From the NCBI GenBank assembly GCA_036397855.1, contig DASWID010000112.1:1-45219 (forward strand): a stretch of DNA of 45,219 nt. The letters are read 5' to 3'. Under the pieces are notes generated by a model that saw nothing but the letters and a program-made list of their open reading frames with translations, ran no database searches and was not told where the DNA came from. This DNA comes from Thermodesulfobacteriota bacterium. GTDB lineage: Bacteria > Desulfobacterota_D > UBA1144 > Nemesobacterales > CSP1-2. Shown piece by piece: positions 22,593 to 31,374 of this stretch; position 1 is the stretch's first letter; each line of letters starts with the position of its first letter. A program made the position numbers and the translations under genes.

Positions 22593-24557
22593 ATGTTTAG
22601 CAAAGCCAAGTCTGAGAACCCAGCTCATCCAAAGAAGGCTGCTTTAATCGGAAATCCTAATGTCGGGAAAAGCTTAATTTTTGGTGCCCTTACCAAAAGA
22701 TACGTTACGGTTTCAAATTATCCCGGAACAACGGTCGAGATAACCTCGGGAGAGATGAAAATCGGCACAGAAACGATTTCTCTTATCGACACGCCCGGGG
22801 TTAATAGCCTGACGCCGACGTCGGAAGATGAAAGGGTAGTTAGAGATATTTTATTACAAGATGACATTAACTTCATAATTCAGGTTATAGATGCCAAAAA
22901 CCTGGAGAGGGGTCTTTATATAACGACCCAGATTGCAGAAATGGGACTCCCCTTACTCATCGTTCTAAACATGATGGATGAAGCCCAACAAAGAGGAATT
23001 GACATTAACATACCAAAGCTGTCTCAGAAACTTGGGATTCCCATCGTTCCGACCGTGGCTATCGAAAGAAAGGGAATAGAAGGAATTAAGAAAGAACTCG
23101 AAAACTCGAGTATCCCTCAACTGAGAGTTTCTTACTCTCAAGCTATAGAAGGAATGTTAGAAGAAATGAAAAAAATTCTATCAAATCCTCATTTCTCAAG
23201 ATTTATAGGTCTTTCTTTTGTGTCAGGCGACTGCAGCATGGGCGAAGACATTATTAGCAGAATTCCTAAGGAAAAGCTAAACTCCATTGCTAGACTTGAT
23301 CCATTCTCAAACCTCGGCTCAAGGGAATATCCTATAAGTTATTTCATCGGTCTAAAGAGGCTTGACCTTGCCAAAGAAATCGTTCAGAACGTATCCACTA
23401 CCTCTTTTAAATCAGACAACCGAGCCCTGGATGTCTTGGGACGGACGTCGACTCATCCTGTATTTGGAGTCCCTATATTAATTTTAATACTTTACCTCGC
23501 ATATCTCTTTGTGGGAAAACTGGGGGCAGGGACATTTGTTGACTTCTTGGAGGTGACCGTCTTTGAAGGTCATATAAACCCCTTTTTTAAAATGGTCATA
23601 CCCAAAATTATTCCCTTCAAGATATTGATCGATTTTCTCGTAGGTGATTTTGGAATAATTACTATGGCGCTGACATACTCACTTGCAATAATTTTCCCAG
23701 TAATCTGTACATTTTTCATCTTTTTTAGCATCCTCGAAGATTCCGGATACCTCCCAAGGCTGGCCATTATGGTTGACAGGGTGTTTAAGTTAATGGGGCT
23801 AAATGGAAAAGTTGTACTCCCGATGGTACTCGGGCTTGGATGTGACACCATGGCGACCCTTACTACAAGGATGCTCGAGACTAAAAAGGAAAGGCTAGTT
23901 GTTATATTTCTTCTCGCCTTAGGAATCCCGTGCTCGGCTCAACTGGCTGTGGTGTTTGCTATGGCTTCTACTCTACCTCAGTGGGGTATTTTCTTTTGGG
24001 GAGGAGAAATTTGTTTTGTTCTTTTTGCAGTTGGGTTTCTTGCTTCTTACTTTGTAAAAGGAGAAAGCCGAGACCTTATTATTGAGGTTCCGCCGATAAG
24101 GATTCCACAAATCGGTAACGTAATCATTAAGACTGTTGCAAGACTTGAATGGTATCTGAAAGAAGCAGTTCCCCTCTTTATCCTTGGAACGATAATACTC
24201 TTTGTCTTGGATAGGTTAAAGGTACTAGGATTTTTACAGAATCTGGCTTCACCTATCGTAGTAAAATTCCTTGACCTTCCTAAAGAAGCTACGAATGCAT
24301 TTTTAATCGGATTCCTGAGAAGAGACTATGGTGCAGCTGGACTTTTCGATCTTCAACAGAGTGGATATTTGAGCAGCCATCAGGTTTTAGTAAGTCTTGT
24401 TACGATTACGCTTTTCGTCCCCTGTGTTGCCAACTTTCTAATAATTATAAAAGAACAAGGGCTTAGAACCGCCCTTATTATAGTTGGGATAGTTCTTTTC
24501 ATAGCCATTATTGTAGGAGGTATGACGAATTGGATACTGTGGAGCCTCGGAATCTAA
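22593..24557 (+). CDS. feoB: Ferrous iron transporter FeoB
   Basis: 654 residues. The N-terminal G domain has G1 GNPNVGKS (about 22-29), the G2 region NYPGTT, G3 DTPG and G4 NMMD. A helical spacer follows, then the membrane part with two Gate regions (YLPRLAIMVDRVFKLMGLNGK and VPLFILGTIILF) and the GCDTMATLTTR and GIPCSAQLAVVFAM motifs with their conserved cysteines. FeoB imports Fe2+ across the inner membrane. The downstream zinc-ribbon gene overlaps it by 28 bp, and a dtxR gene follows, forming an iron operon. There is no separate feoA; a FeoA-like domain is in the DtxR protein. Confidence 0.96.
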   Translation: MFSKAKSENPAHPKKAALIGNPNVGKSLIFGALTKRYVTVSNYPGTTVEITSGEMKIGTETISLIDTPGVNSLTPTSEDERVVRDILLQDDINFIIQVIDAKNLERGLYITTQIAEMGLPLLIVLNMMDEAQQRGIDINIPKLSQKLGIPIVPTVAIERKGIEGIKKELENSSIPQLRVSYSQAIEGMLEEMKKILSNPHFSRFIGLSFVSGDCSMGEDIISRIPKEKLNSIARLDPFSNLGSREYPISYFIGLKRLDLAKEIVQNVSTTSFKSDNRALDVLGRTSTHPVFGVPILILILYLAYLFVGKLGAGTFVDFLEVTVFEGHINPFFKMVIPKIIPFKILIDFLVGDFGIITMALTYSLAIIFPVICTFFIFFSILEDSGYLPRLAIMVDRVFKLMGLNGKVVLPMVLGLGCDTMATLTTRMLETKKERLVVIFLLALGIPCSAQLAVVFAMASTLPQWGIFFWGGEICFVLFAVGFLASYFVKGESRDLIIEVPPIRIPQIGNVIIKTVARLEWYLKEAVPLFILGTIILFVLDRLKVLGFLQNLASPIVVKFLDLPKEATNAFLIGFLRRDYGAAGLFDLQQSGYLSSHQVLVSLVTITLFVPCVANFLIIIKEQGLRTALIIVGIVLFIAIIVGGMTNWILWSLGI

Positions 24558-24742
24558 TCGCCTGCCCCTTGTGTGGAGAGGGATTTCATAGGGAGGAGGG
24601 AAGGGAAAGGTGTATAAGCTGCCCAATAAGTATAGGAGACTGCCTGTTGATCTGCTGCCCGAGATGCGGATATTCCTTCCCCCAGGAGTCAAAACTTATC
24701 CTGTGGCTAAAAAAATTCTTTAAACAAGAGGGAAGAGCATGA
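24530..24742 (+). CDS. Cysteine-rich zinc-ribbon protein of the feo operon (70 aa)
   Basis: TTG start at 24530 with AGGAGG at 24515-24520, inside the end of feoB. The 70 residues include CPLCG (about 12-16), CISCP (about 29-33) and CCPRCG (about 43-48), enough for one or two zinc or Fe-S knuckles. The tail SKLILWLKKFFKQ is amphipathic. The stop overlaps the dtxR start by ATGA (24739-24742). Position suggests the role of a FeoC/FeoD-like accessory protein for FeoB, but there is no sequence match I can name; this is inference from context. Confidence 0.7.
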   Translation: MDTVEPRNLIACPLCGEGFHREEGRERCISCPISIGDCLLICCPRCGYSFPQESKLILWLKKFFKQEGRA

Positions 24743-25395
24743 AATACGTTGAAGAAAGCGATGAACTGCTTGAGCTTATCTGGAAGCTCAGGGAGGAGGG
24801 CATCCAAGACAAAGAGACAATCTACAAGAGGTCTTGGAACAAAGACGTGAAAGAGGCTATGAGATGTGCCCAAGAAAGTGATCTTATAAGTACTAGTGAA
24901 GGTAAAATAAACCTTACCACTATCGGCGAAGCGATGGCAAAAATGATAGTCAGGCGCCACCGTCTCGCCGAGAAGCTTCTTAAAGAGATACTCCAAGTAG
25001 ATTCCAATGAAATGGACTCTACGGCCTGTGAGCTTGAACATATTCTTGGTCCCGAGGTTACGGAATCCATTTGTGCTTTCCTTGGACATCCCAGGTTTTG
25101 TCCACATGAAAAACCGATTCCTCTAGGAGAATGCTGCGGAATCTTTAAAGAAGAAACCGACAAATTTGTTATTCCACTTGCTAAAGCAATCCCCGGAGAT
25201 AGGGTAAAGATAATCTTTTTAGTCCCCAGGCACCATAGAAGATTGCATCAGCTTACCAACCTGGGAATCATTCCCGGAGCAGAAATAGTTCTCCACCAAA
25301 AAAAACCTGCATATGTATTAAGAGCGGGAGAGACAGATATTGCCATAGATGATGAAATTGCCAGACACATATATGTAAGGAAGGTTCTGAAATAA
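24739..25395 (+). CDS. DtxR/MntR-family metal-dependent repressor with C-terminal FeoA domain
   Basis: 218 residues in three parts. The N-terminal winged helix is divergent (DKETIYKRSWNKDVKEAMRCAQESDLI). The metal-binding dimerisation domain has IVRRHRLAEKLLKEIL, CELEHIL and GHPRFCPHEKPIP. A FeoA/SH3-like C-terminal domain (AIPGDRVKIIFLV, LHQLTNLGIIPGAEI) completes it. DtxR proteins repress iron uptake genes when Fe2+ is bound, so it probably controls feoB upstream of it. Three extra cysteines (ECCGIF and FCPH) near the metal site are notable. The HTH is less canonical than usual, so target specificity cannot be guessed. Confidence 0.88.
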   Translation: MKYVEESDELLELIWKLREEGIQDKETIYKRSWNKDVKEAMRCAQESDLISTSEGKINLTTIGEAMAKMIVRRHRLAEKLLKEILQVDSNEMDSTACELEHILGPEVTESICAFLGHPRFCPHEKPIPLGECCGIFKEETDKFVIPLAKAIPGDRVKIIFLVPRHHRRLHQLTNLGIIPGAEIVLHQKKPAYVLRAGETDIAIDDEIARHIYVRKVLK

Positions 25396-25422
25396 AACAT
25401 TGATTACTATCTTGTCGGTTTT

Positions 25423-25434
25423 TCAGACGTCTGA
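25423..25434. promoter_or_regulatory. 12-bp perfect palindrome after dtxR
   Basis: TCAGACGTCTGA is a perfect dyad 28 bp after the dtxR stop, within GTCGGTTTTTCAGACGTCTG then ACATTGTTTTCCC. It could be part of a terminator for the feo operon or an operator; there is no independent support for either. Confidence 0.25.
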
Positions 25435-25564
25435 CATTGTTTTCCCACTCATAAGGCATTGTGTTATATAGAAAATATGCTTATTTCTTCTTGGCACGGC
25501 TATTGCTAAGATACTATCCCTAAGTTGTGTATGAACAACAAAAATCAAAAAGGGGGTCCTAAAA

Positions 25565-26047
25565 GTGAAAAGGAAATATTACTGGATTATTGGAATAATT
25601 TTGGGTGTGATTGTCATAATTCTAGCAGCATCCTATACCAGGATAATAACTGGGAGTACTAAAACACTTGGGGAAAACAAAATTAATTTTTATGATCCTC
25701 ATTTGCAAGCAAAGGAATTCATAACTTATAACTCCATGGCTTTAACCCCGGCACAGGAAAAGATAAAGAATGAGGCTCTATCAACTATTCCTGCCCCATG
25801 TTGTAGTGATTATTCTATATCAACTTGTTGCTGTCCATGCAATCTCGCTAAGAGTGTTTGGGGACTATCAAACTTCTTAATAGCAGAACTTAATTATAGC
25901 AATGAGGAAGTGAAAAGTGCCGTATTGGAATGGATTCACCTTACTAACAAAGATGGATACGCTGGTAATGCATGCCATAGGGGAAGGTGTAACTTACCGT
26001 TTAAAGAAGATGGTTGTGGTGGCATGGACGAAAGAAGATTTTTCTAA
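25565..26047 (+). CDS. Membrane-anchored cysteine-rich protein (160 aa)
   Basis: GTG start at 25565 with AGGGGG at 25551-25556. A single N-terminal membrane helix (about 5-25, IIGIILGVIVIILAASY) anchors a periplasmic domain with a dense cysteine cluster: PAPCCSDYS, STCCCPCNLAKSVWGLSNF, then CHRGRCNLPF and DGCGGMDERRF. There are about ten cysteines in 80 residues. The CCPCN-x-WGL pattern and the DGCGGM ending recur in uncharacterised periplasmic proteins of related bacteria, as I recall, but no function is established. It lies between the feo operon and the cytochrome operon, so metal binding or trafficking is a plausible but unproven role. Confidence 0.65.
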   Translation: MKRKYYWIIGIILGVIVIILAASYTRIITGSTKTLGENKINFYDPHLQAKEFITYNSMALTPAQEKIKNEALSTIPAPCCSDYSISTCCCPCNLAKSVWGLSNFLIAELNYSNEEVKSAVLEWIHLTNKDGYAGNACHRGRCNLPFKEDGCGGMDERRFF

Positions 26048-26228
26048 TCGACAAAGGGGCTGTAGTATACCGCATAACAGTGCACGAAATTGAAATGTTA
26101 CAAAGGTGATTAAGGGTAAGAAGATAATAAGATAAAGGATAACAGGAACATAAATATGGAACAGATCAAATTATGGAAGGTCTTACCGATAGAGCAGCTC
26201 TTTTTGAAAGCTTGAGAAGGGGTTAGGA

Positions 26229-26978
26229 ATGCCCCAACAGATAAAATATCTTCTCGCCCTTTCTATTGTCTTGATTTTCATTTTCCTAATTGTCCGCCAT
26301 TTTCTTATGCCCGCAAGTTTTGGGAAATACGGTCATTATCGTGCCGATTCATTACAATCCGCGGTCTCCAGGGAAATTAAGTATGCCGGGGAAACTGCAT
26401 GCACCGAATGCCATGATGATATTTACATTTTAAAAGACAAATCATATCATAGGGGGGTTGCCTGTGAAGTATGCCATGGGCCTGCCTATGCCCATACCCA
26501 GGACCCGTATGAGTACAAACCCCCGGCACCAAGAAAACGCGCCTATTGTCCATTGTGTCATGGATACAATCCGACAAGACCCACAGGATTCCCACAGATT
26601 GACCCTGTAAGGCATAATCCCGGTAAGCCTTGTATTTTCTGCCATAACCCCCATGATCCGGTTCCTCCTGTTACGCCCGCGGAATGCGATCCATGCCACA
26701 CGCAAATTGCTCGAACTAAAATTGTATCACCCCACGCACTCCTAGCCTGTACTCGATGCCACGAAGCGAAGGAAGAGCATAAATTAAATCCAAGGATGGC
26801 CTTGCCGGATAAACCGAGGAATAGAGAATTCTGTGGAGAGTGCCACGCACAGGAAGCAGAAAGTTCCCCTGAAATTCCGCGTGTCGACATTAAAACTCAT
26901 GGCAATGGTTTTTTGTGCTGGGAGTGTCACTATCCCCATTATCCTGAAGCGCGCACAAAGGAGGATGAGAAGCAATGA
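26229..26978 (+). CDS. Membrane-anchored octaheme cytochrome c
   Basis: 249 residues. An N-terminal membrane helix at about 6-24 is followed by a periplasmic domain with eight CXXCH motifs (CTECH, CEVCH, CPLCH, CIFCH, CDPCH, CTRCH, CGECH, CWECH). Numerous extra histidines offer bis-His ligation. It is the first gene of an operon with an Fe-S protein and an NrfD-type membrane subunit, and overlaps the next gene by ATGA (26975-26978). In such modules (Nrf, Cbc, Qrc, alternative complex III) the multiheme protein accepts electrons from the quinone-linked Fe-S/NrfD pair. The preferred direction here cannot be read from sequence. Confidence 0.85.
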   Translation: MPQQIKYLLALSIVLIFIFLIVRHFLMPASFGKYGHYRADSLQSAVSREIKYAGETACTECHDDIYILKDKSYHRGVACEVCHGPAYAHTQDPYEYKPPAPRKRAYCPLCHGYNPTRPTGFPQIDPVRHNPGKPCIFCHNPHDPVPPVTPAECDPCHTQIARTKIVSPHALLACTRCHEAKEEHKLNPRMALPDKPRNREFCGECHAQEAESSPEIPRVDIKTHGNGFLCWECHYPHYPEARTKEDEKQ

Positions 26979-27787
26979 ATGCTAAAGAGCTTCTTGACAA
27001 CGTAACAAATAGGAGGAACTTTCTTAAGAGCCTCCTCATAATCCCCTCCGGATTTTTTCTTGGCGGTCTTTTTTCTAAAATATTCCCCTTCTTGAAAAAG
27101 GCATCTCGCGAAAACACTTCAACATTGGAAAGTATTTATGGGAAATACAATCCCAAGGAGCACTACTATGCGATGGGTATTGACATCGATAAGTGCATAG
27201 GGTGTGGACGATGTGTAGAGGCGTGCAAGATTGAAAATAATGTTCCTCAGGAACCCTATTTCTTCAGAACCTGGGTGGAAAGATATACTATTACAGTCGA
27301 TGGGGAAACGAGTGTGGACAGTCCTGAAGGTGGGATGCACGGTTTTCCCGAACCCATTAGCGAAAAGGAAATCCTACGCACGTTTTTTGTTCCAAAGTTA
27401 TGTAATCAATGTAATAATCCACCCTGTGTGCAGGTCTGTCCTGTTGGAGCCACATACCAGTCAATAGACGGAGTTGTCCTTGTTGATAAAGACTACTGTA
27501 TCGGATGTCGTTACTGCATTCAGGCCTGTCCTTATGGAGCGAGATATCTCAATCCCGAGACAAAGACGGCGGACAAATGCACATTTTGTTATCACAGAAT
27601 CGTAAAGGGATTGCAGCCTGCGTGCGTAGAGGTATGTCCCACTGGAGCAAGAACTTTTGGAGAAGTAAAACCACGCAACAATCCCCTTGCGCGTTTTGTC
27701 CGATTCAACAATATTGGTGTCTTAAAGCCCTATCTTAATACAGAACCCAAGGTCTACTATGCTAATCTAGACAAGGAGGTTACTTAG
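26975..27787 (+). CDS. NrfC-like periplasmic 4x[4Fe-4S] ferredoxin subunit
   Basis: 270 residues. The N-terminal NRRNFLKSLLIIPSGFFLG resembles a Tat signal (RRxFLK), implying export with clusters already inserted. Four cysteine clusters follow the DMSO reductase B / NrfC pattern: CIGCGRCVEACK, CNQCNNPPCVQVCPVGA, CIGCRYCIQACPYGA, and CTFCYHRIVKGLQPACVEVCPTGA. The third Cys group in the fourth cluster has the usual long spacing. It is predicted to pass electrons between the NrfD-type subunit and the octaheme cytochrome. Confidence 0.9.
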   Translation: MNAKELLDNVTNRRNFLKSLLIIPSGFFLGGLFSKIFPFLKKASRENTSTLESIYGKYNPKEHYYAMGIDIDKCIGCGRCVEACKIENNVPQEPYFFRTWVERYTITVDGETSVDSPEGGMHGFPEPISEKEILRTFFVPKLCNQCNNPPCVQVCPVGATYQSIDGVVLVDKDYCIGCRYCIQACPYGARYLNPETKTADKCTFCYHRIVKGLQPACVEVCPTGARTFGEVKPRNNPLARFVRFNNIGVLKPYLNTEPKVYYANLDKEVT

Positions 27788-28990
27788 TTGGATCCCTTAC
27801 TTGAGCGACTTGCCATTAGCCTTAAAGAAATTACAGGCTTCATCTATCCCAACGAGATTGAACTCCATTGGAGTATCCTGATTGTGGTTTATCCCTATCT
27901 TACTGGTCTTGTAGCAGGTGCTTTTATTCTGGCTTCCCTGGAAAGGGTTTTTAATGTTAAAGAAGTGGAGCCTACTTACCGACTTTCCCTTCTCACTGCC
28001 CTTGCTTTCCTCATTGTCGCCCCTCTTCCCCTTGTGGCTCATCTGGGACATCCTGAACGAGCCTATGAAATTTTTCTCACACCCAATTTCAGGTCTGCCA
28101 TGGCTATGTTTGGTTTTGTCTACGGCTGGTATCTCTTGGTTGTCCTTCTCGTGGAATTGTGGTTTGAGTACAGAAAGGATATCGTTGTCTGGTCTATGAA
28201 AGAAAAGGGGTTGAAAAGATTTATTTATCTCATCTTAACCCTTGGGGCTTCAGACCTCTCAGAAAGATCTCTTCAGTTTGACAGAAAGGCGGCAAAATTT
28301 ATAACCATCATCGGTATTCCATCCGCTTTCCTCCTTCATGGTTATGTGGGTTTTATCTTCGGCTCTGTGAAGGCGAATCCCTGGTGGAGCAGTGTGCTTA
28401 TGCCCGTAGTTTTTTTGTTTTCCGCTATAGTATCGGGGATCGCGCTTGTGATGTTACTCTATATGGTTATTACTCTCTTTCGCCGGAAAAATGTAGAAAT
28501 GACCTGTATGGATAAGCTTGCTTCCTTTTTGCTCTATGCAATGATACTGGATTTCTCACTCGAAAACCTTGACTTCATTCACCGCATTTACGAATCAGAA
28601 GAATCCATAAAAATACTGTACCAGCTTTTAATCAGTAAGCTATTCATCAGTATGGTCGTGATTCAGATGCTGCTAGGAACTATAATTCCAATGGTTTTAT
28701 TGGCATGGACAAAGTTGACACGCCTTCCTGATGAGTTAAGGCGTCTTATCTACTTTGGAAGTGCGATTCTTACCCTGATAGGAATTTTTAGTATAAGATG
28801 GAATGTGGTTATCGGGGGGCAATTATTTTCCAAGAGTTTAAGAGGACTTACAACCTACAAAATGGAATTGCTCGGAATTGAAGGGCTCTTGGTGGCGTTA
28901 TTCTTTCTGGCGCTCCCATTTATTATTCTGTACATCCTCGTTGCTCTGTTGCCGCCATGGAAGGAAGCAGAGGTTAAACTTGAAACGTAG
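27788..28990 (+). CDS. NrfD/PsrC-family quinone-interacting membrane subunit
   Basis: 400 residues, TTG start with AAGGAGG 6-8 bases upstream (about 27774-27780). About 9-10 hydrophobic helices; the first (YPYLTGLVAGAFILASLERVF) and the following LPLVAHLGHPERAYEIFLTP carry the NrfD/PsrC-family pattern. NrfD subunits lack cofactors and bind quinone near the periplasmic side. With the Fe-S gene directly upstream this makes a complete quinol:acceptor module (octaheme-FeS-NrfD). Confidence 0.88.
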   Translation: MDPLLERLAISLKEITGFIYPNEIELHWSILIVVYPYLTGLVAGAFILASLERVFNVKEVEPTYRLSLLTALAFLIVAPLPLVAHLGHPERAYEIFLTPNFRSAMAMFGFVYGWYLLVVLLVELWFEYRKDIVVWSMKEKGLKRFIYLILTLGASDLSERSLQFDRKAAKFITIIGIPSAFLLHGYVGFIFGSVKANPWWSSVLMPVVFLFSAIVSGIALVMLLYMVITLFRRKNVEMTCMDKLASFLLYAMILDFSLENLDFIHRIYESEESIKILYQLLISKLFISMVVIQMLLGTIIPMVLLAWTKLTRLPDELRRLIYFGSAILTLIGIFSIRWNVVIGGQLFSKSLRGLTTYKMELLGIEGLLVALFFLALPFIILYILVALLPPWKEAEVKLET

Positions 28991-29059
28991 ATGTTTTTAA
29001 GTTAGGGGTTATAGGAAGCTAGAAATATATCTGAAAAATGTGACTTAAAAATTCGTTTG

Positions 29060-29074
29060 ATTTCGTAACGAAAT
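29060..29074. promoter_or_regulatory. 15-bp palindrome upstream of the 11-heme cytochrome gene
   Basis: ATTTCGTAACGAAAT is a perfect dyad (7-1-7) in the 174-bp gap before 29165, so it could be an operator for the downstream genes. The binding protein is unknown, and the same sequence was not noticed at the other cytochrome promoters. Confidence 0.3.
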
Positions 29075-29164
29075 GAAAGGATTCAGGCCAAAAAACATGT
29101 ATAACCTTCCCACAGATCTTGGTTTGATGGTCAAAGATACCGGTGGCACCAAGCTATTGGCTGT

Positions 29165-31204
29165 ATGTTAAAGAAAAGGCAACATGTGATACAAGTTATG
29201 CGATCAAATGAGTCATTGTTTTTTTTAACTCTTTTCTTTTTAATTTTTTGTCCCTTCACAGTTACTTCCCATTCTGATGAGTTTAAGAGTGAAGACTGTC
29301 TGATGTGCCACGAAACGATGGAACCATTGGTTGATAAAGGACTCTTAGATGCCTCAATTCATAGTGGCTTTGAGTGCACAGATTGTCATCAGGATGTAAC
29401 AGAAATACCCCACGAAGAAGTCCCGGGGAAGGTTGATTGCTCTTCATGTCACCCACAGATCGCAAAAGAGTATTCCGAAAGTATACATGGTGAAGCAATA
29501 GCGAGGGGTGATAATGATGCCCCAAAATGTACGAGTTGTCACGGCTCCCACGGCATCCTCCCAAAAGAAGACCCAGCATCACCTATAAACCCATTGAACG
29601 TTCCTGAGACCTGTTCGAAGTGCCATACAAGCGAAAAGATTACAAAGGAACACCCTCTTCCGTCACCGGAATTTATTGAGAGTTACACTGAAAGCGTTCA
29701 CGGCCGTGGCGTCTTTGTCAGCGGTTTAATTGTCTCGGCGGTTTGTTCTGACTGCCATGGTGCACATAATATAAGGCCCAAAAGTGACAAAAACTCCAGT
29801 GTCTATAGAGGGAATATACCGCTTACTTGCAAGAAGTGTCATCTTGGAATTTATGATAATTTTGAGAGAAGCTTACATGGAAAGCTCTGGAAAGATGGAG
29901 AAGAAAGAGGACCTGTTTGCACGACCTGTCACACGTCCCACGAAATCAAGGAGCCTCGTTCAACTGGATTCCGCCTGCAAATTTCTGAGGAATGTAGTGG
30001 ATGCCATGGGGCTAGAGCCCTTACTTATCAGGACACATTTCACGGGCAGGCAACCTCTCTAGGGTTTGTCGAGGTCGCAAAGTGCTCGGACTGCCACACG
30101 GCCCATCTCATTCTCCCTGCGAATGACCCTTTTTCCTCTATCGCATCTGGGAATCTTACCAAAACCTGTGGGAGATGTCACACTGAAATAAGTGAAAAGT
30201 TTGTCAGCTACGACCCACATGCTGATCCCGGCGATAAGGATAGGTCCCCTTTTCTTTATTACATATATACCTTGATGAATTGGCTTCTCATTTCAGTTTT
30301 TGGCCTTTTCGGATTACATATGGTTCTTTGGCTTCAGCGCTCAGCTGTAGCGGTGGCCAGGGGAGAGGTTCCTACCCGCTGGAGCAGCGGCAAATATGTC
30401 CTCCGGTTCCCCCTTCCCCACAGGATTACCCATGTTACTCTTGTCATAAGCTTCCTGGGACTTGCTGCGACAGGACTACCGCTTATGTACAATTACACGG
30501 ACTGGGGAAGAATCCTCGAAGGAATACTCGGTGGAGTAGAAGTTACAAGGTACTTCCACAGAGTGTTTGCAATCATAACACTGGGTTACGTTAGCTTTCA
30601 TCTCGGTTATATGTTAGACAAGATATTTTTAAAGGGCAACTTAAGCCTTCTCTATGGTCCTAATTCCATTATTCCTAGAAGGGAAGACCTAGTTGATCTC
30701 TATCGGAACGTGCGGTGGTTCTTATACCTAGGTCCTCGTCCGAGACTGGACAGATGGACCTATTGGGAGAAGTTCGATTATTTTGCGGTCTTCTGGGGAA
30801 TACCAGTAATAGGCGTCTCTGGACTTATGCTCTGGCTGCCAGAGATCTTTACAAAATTTCTTCCTGGTTATTTTCTAAATGTGGCAATGGTGATCCACGG
30901 AGAGGAGGCCCTTCTTGCTGTTGGATTCATATTCACATTCCATTTCTTCCATACCCATCTGCGTCCGGAGAGCTTTCCATTAGACACTACCATCTTCACT
31001 GGCAAAATACCTCTGGAAAGATTTATTGAGGAAAGGCCCGTAGAATACGATAGGCTGTTAAGAGAAGGAAAGCTCGACAATATAATTGTTGAACCACCAT
31101 CGCAACTTGCTAATACGCTTTCGAAATGGTTCGGGTTTGCTGCACTGGGTGTGGGATTGGCATTGATCGTTGCGATTTTTGCTACCTTTCTTTCTAATGT
31201 TTAA
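29165..31204 (+). CDS. Undecaheme cytochrome c fused to cytochrome b561-type membrane domain
   Basis: 679 residues. A signal or anchor lies at about 17-37. A periplasmic part with eleven CXXCH motifs follows: CLMCH, CTDCH, CSSCH, CTSCH, CSKCH, CSDCH, CKKCH, CTTCH, CSGCH, CSDCH, CGRCH. Most lie in repeats of the form S-(I/V/L)-H-G...C-x-x-C-H-x-x-H. From about residue 365 a four-helix cytochrome b domain follows (PHRITHVTLVISF, YFHRVFAIITLGYVSFHLGY, VIHGEEALLAVGF, FHFFHTHLRPE) with candidate b-heme histidines. The architecture resembles Geobacter CbcL (multiheme c plus b-type), a quinol oxidase feeding outward electron transfer. An in-frame ATG at 29198 could be the true start. Confidence 0.85.
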   Translation: MLKKRQHVIQVMRSNESLFFLTLFFLIFCPFTVTSHSDEFKSEDCLMCHETMEPLVDKGLLDASIHSGFECTDCHQDVTEIPHEEVPGKVDCSSCHPQIAKEYSESIHGEAIARGDNDAPKCTSCHGSHGILPKEDPASPINPLNVPETCSKCHTSEKITKEHPLPSPEFIESYTESVHGRGVFVSGLIVSAVCSDCHGAHNIRPKSDKNSSVYRGNIPLTCKKCHLGIYDNFERSLHGKLWKDGEERGPVCTTCHTSHEIKEPRSTGFRLQISEECSGCHGARALTYQDTFHGQATSLGFVEVAKCSDCHTAHLILPANDPFSSIASGNLTKTCGRCHTEISEKFVSYDPHADPGDKDRSPFLYYIYTLMNWLLISVFGLFGLHMVLWLQRSAVAVARGEVPTRWSSGKYVLRFPLPHRITHVTLVISFLGLAATGLPLMYNYTDWGRILEGILGGVEVTRYFHRVFAIITLGYVSFHLGYMLDKIFLKGNLSLLYGPNSIIPRREDLVDLYRNVRWFLYLGPRPRLDRWTYWEKFDYFAVFWGIPVIGVSGLMLWLPEIFTKFLPGYFLNVAMVIHGEEALLAVGFIFTFHFFHTHLRPESFPLDTTIFTGKIPLERFIEERPVEYDRLLREGKLDNIIVEPPSQLANTLSKWFGFAALGVGLALIVAIFATFLSNV

Positions 31205-31374
31205 AATGAACCAAACAGACGACGTGATCCACGAGTTATCTCTGTTGCTTTTACGCAAAATAGTGATTAACTACAAATACAAAGTACGATTTTTCAAAAT
31301 AAGTACGGACCGATAACGGAGGCAATGTTTGACGAAATTATCCAGAGATTTTAAATTCCCAGGGAGGTACTTGC

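Noticed and set aside
24586-25107. 173-codon minus-strand frame across the zinc-ribbon and dtxR genes
   Set aside because: Fully inside well-supported plus-strand genes; composition is not protein-like.
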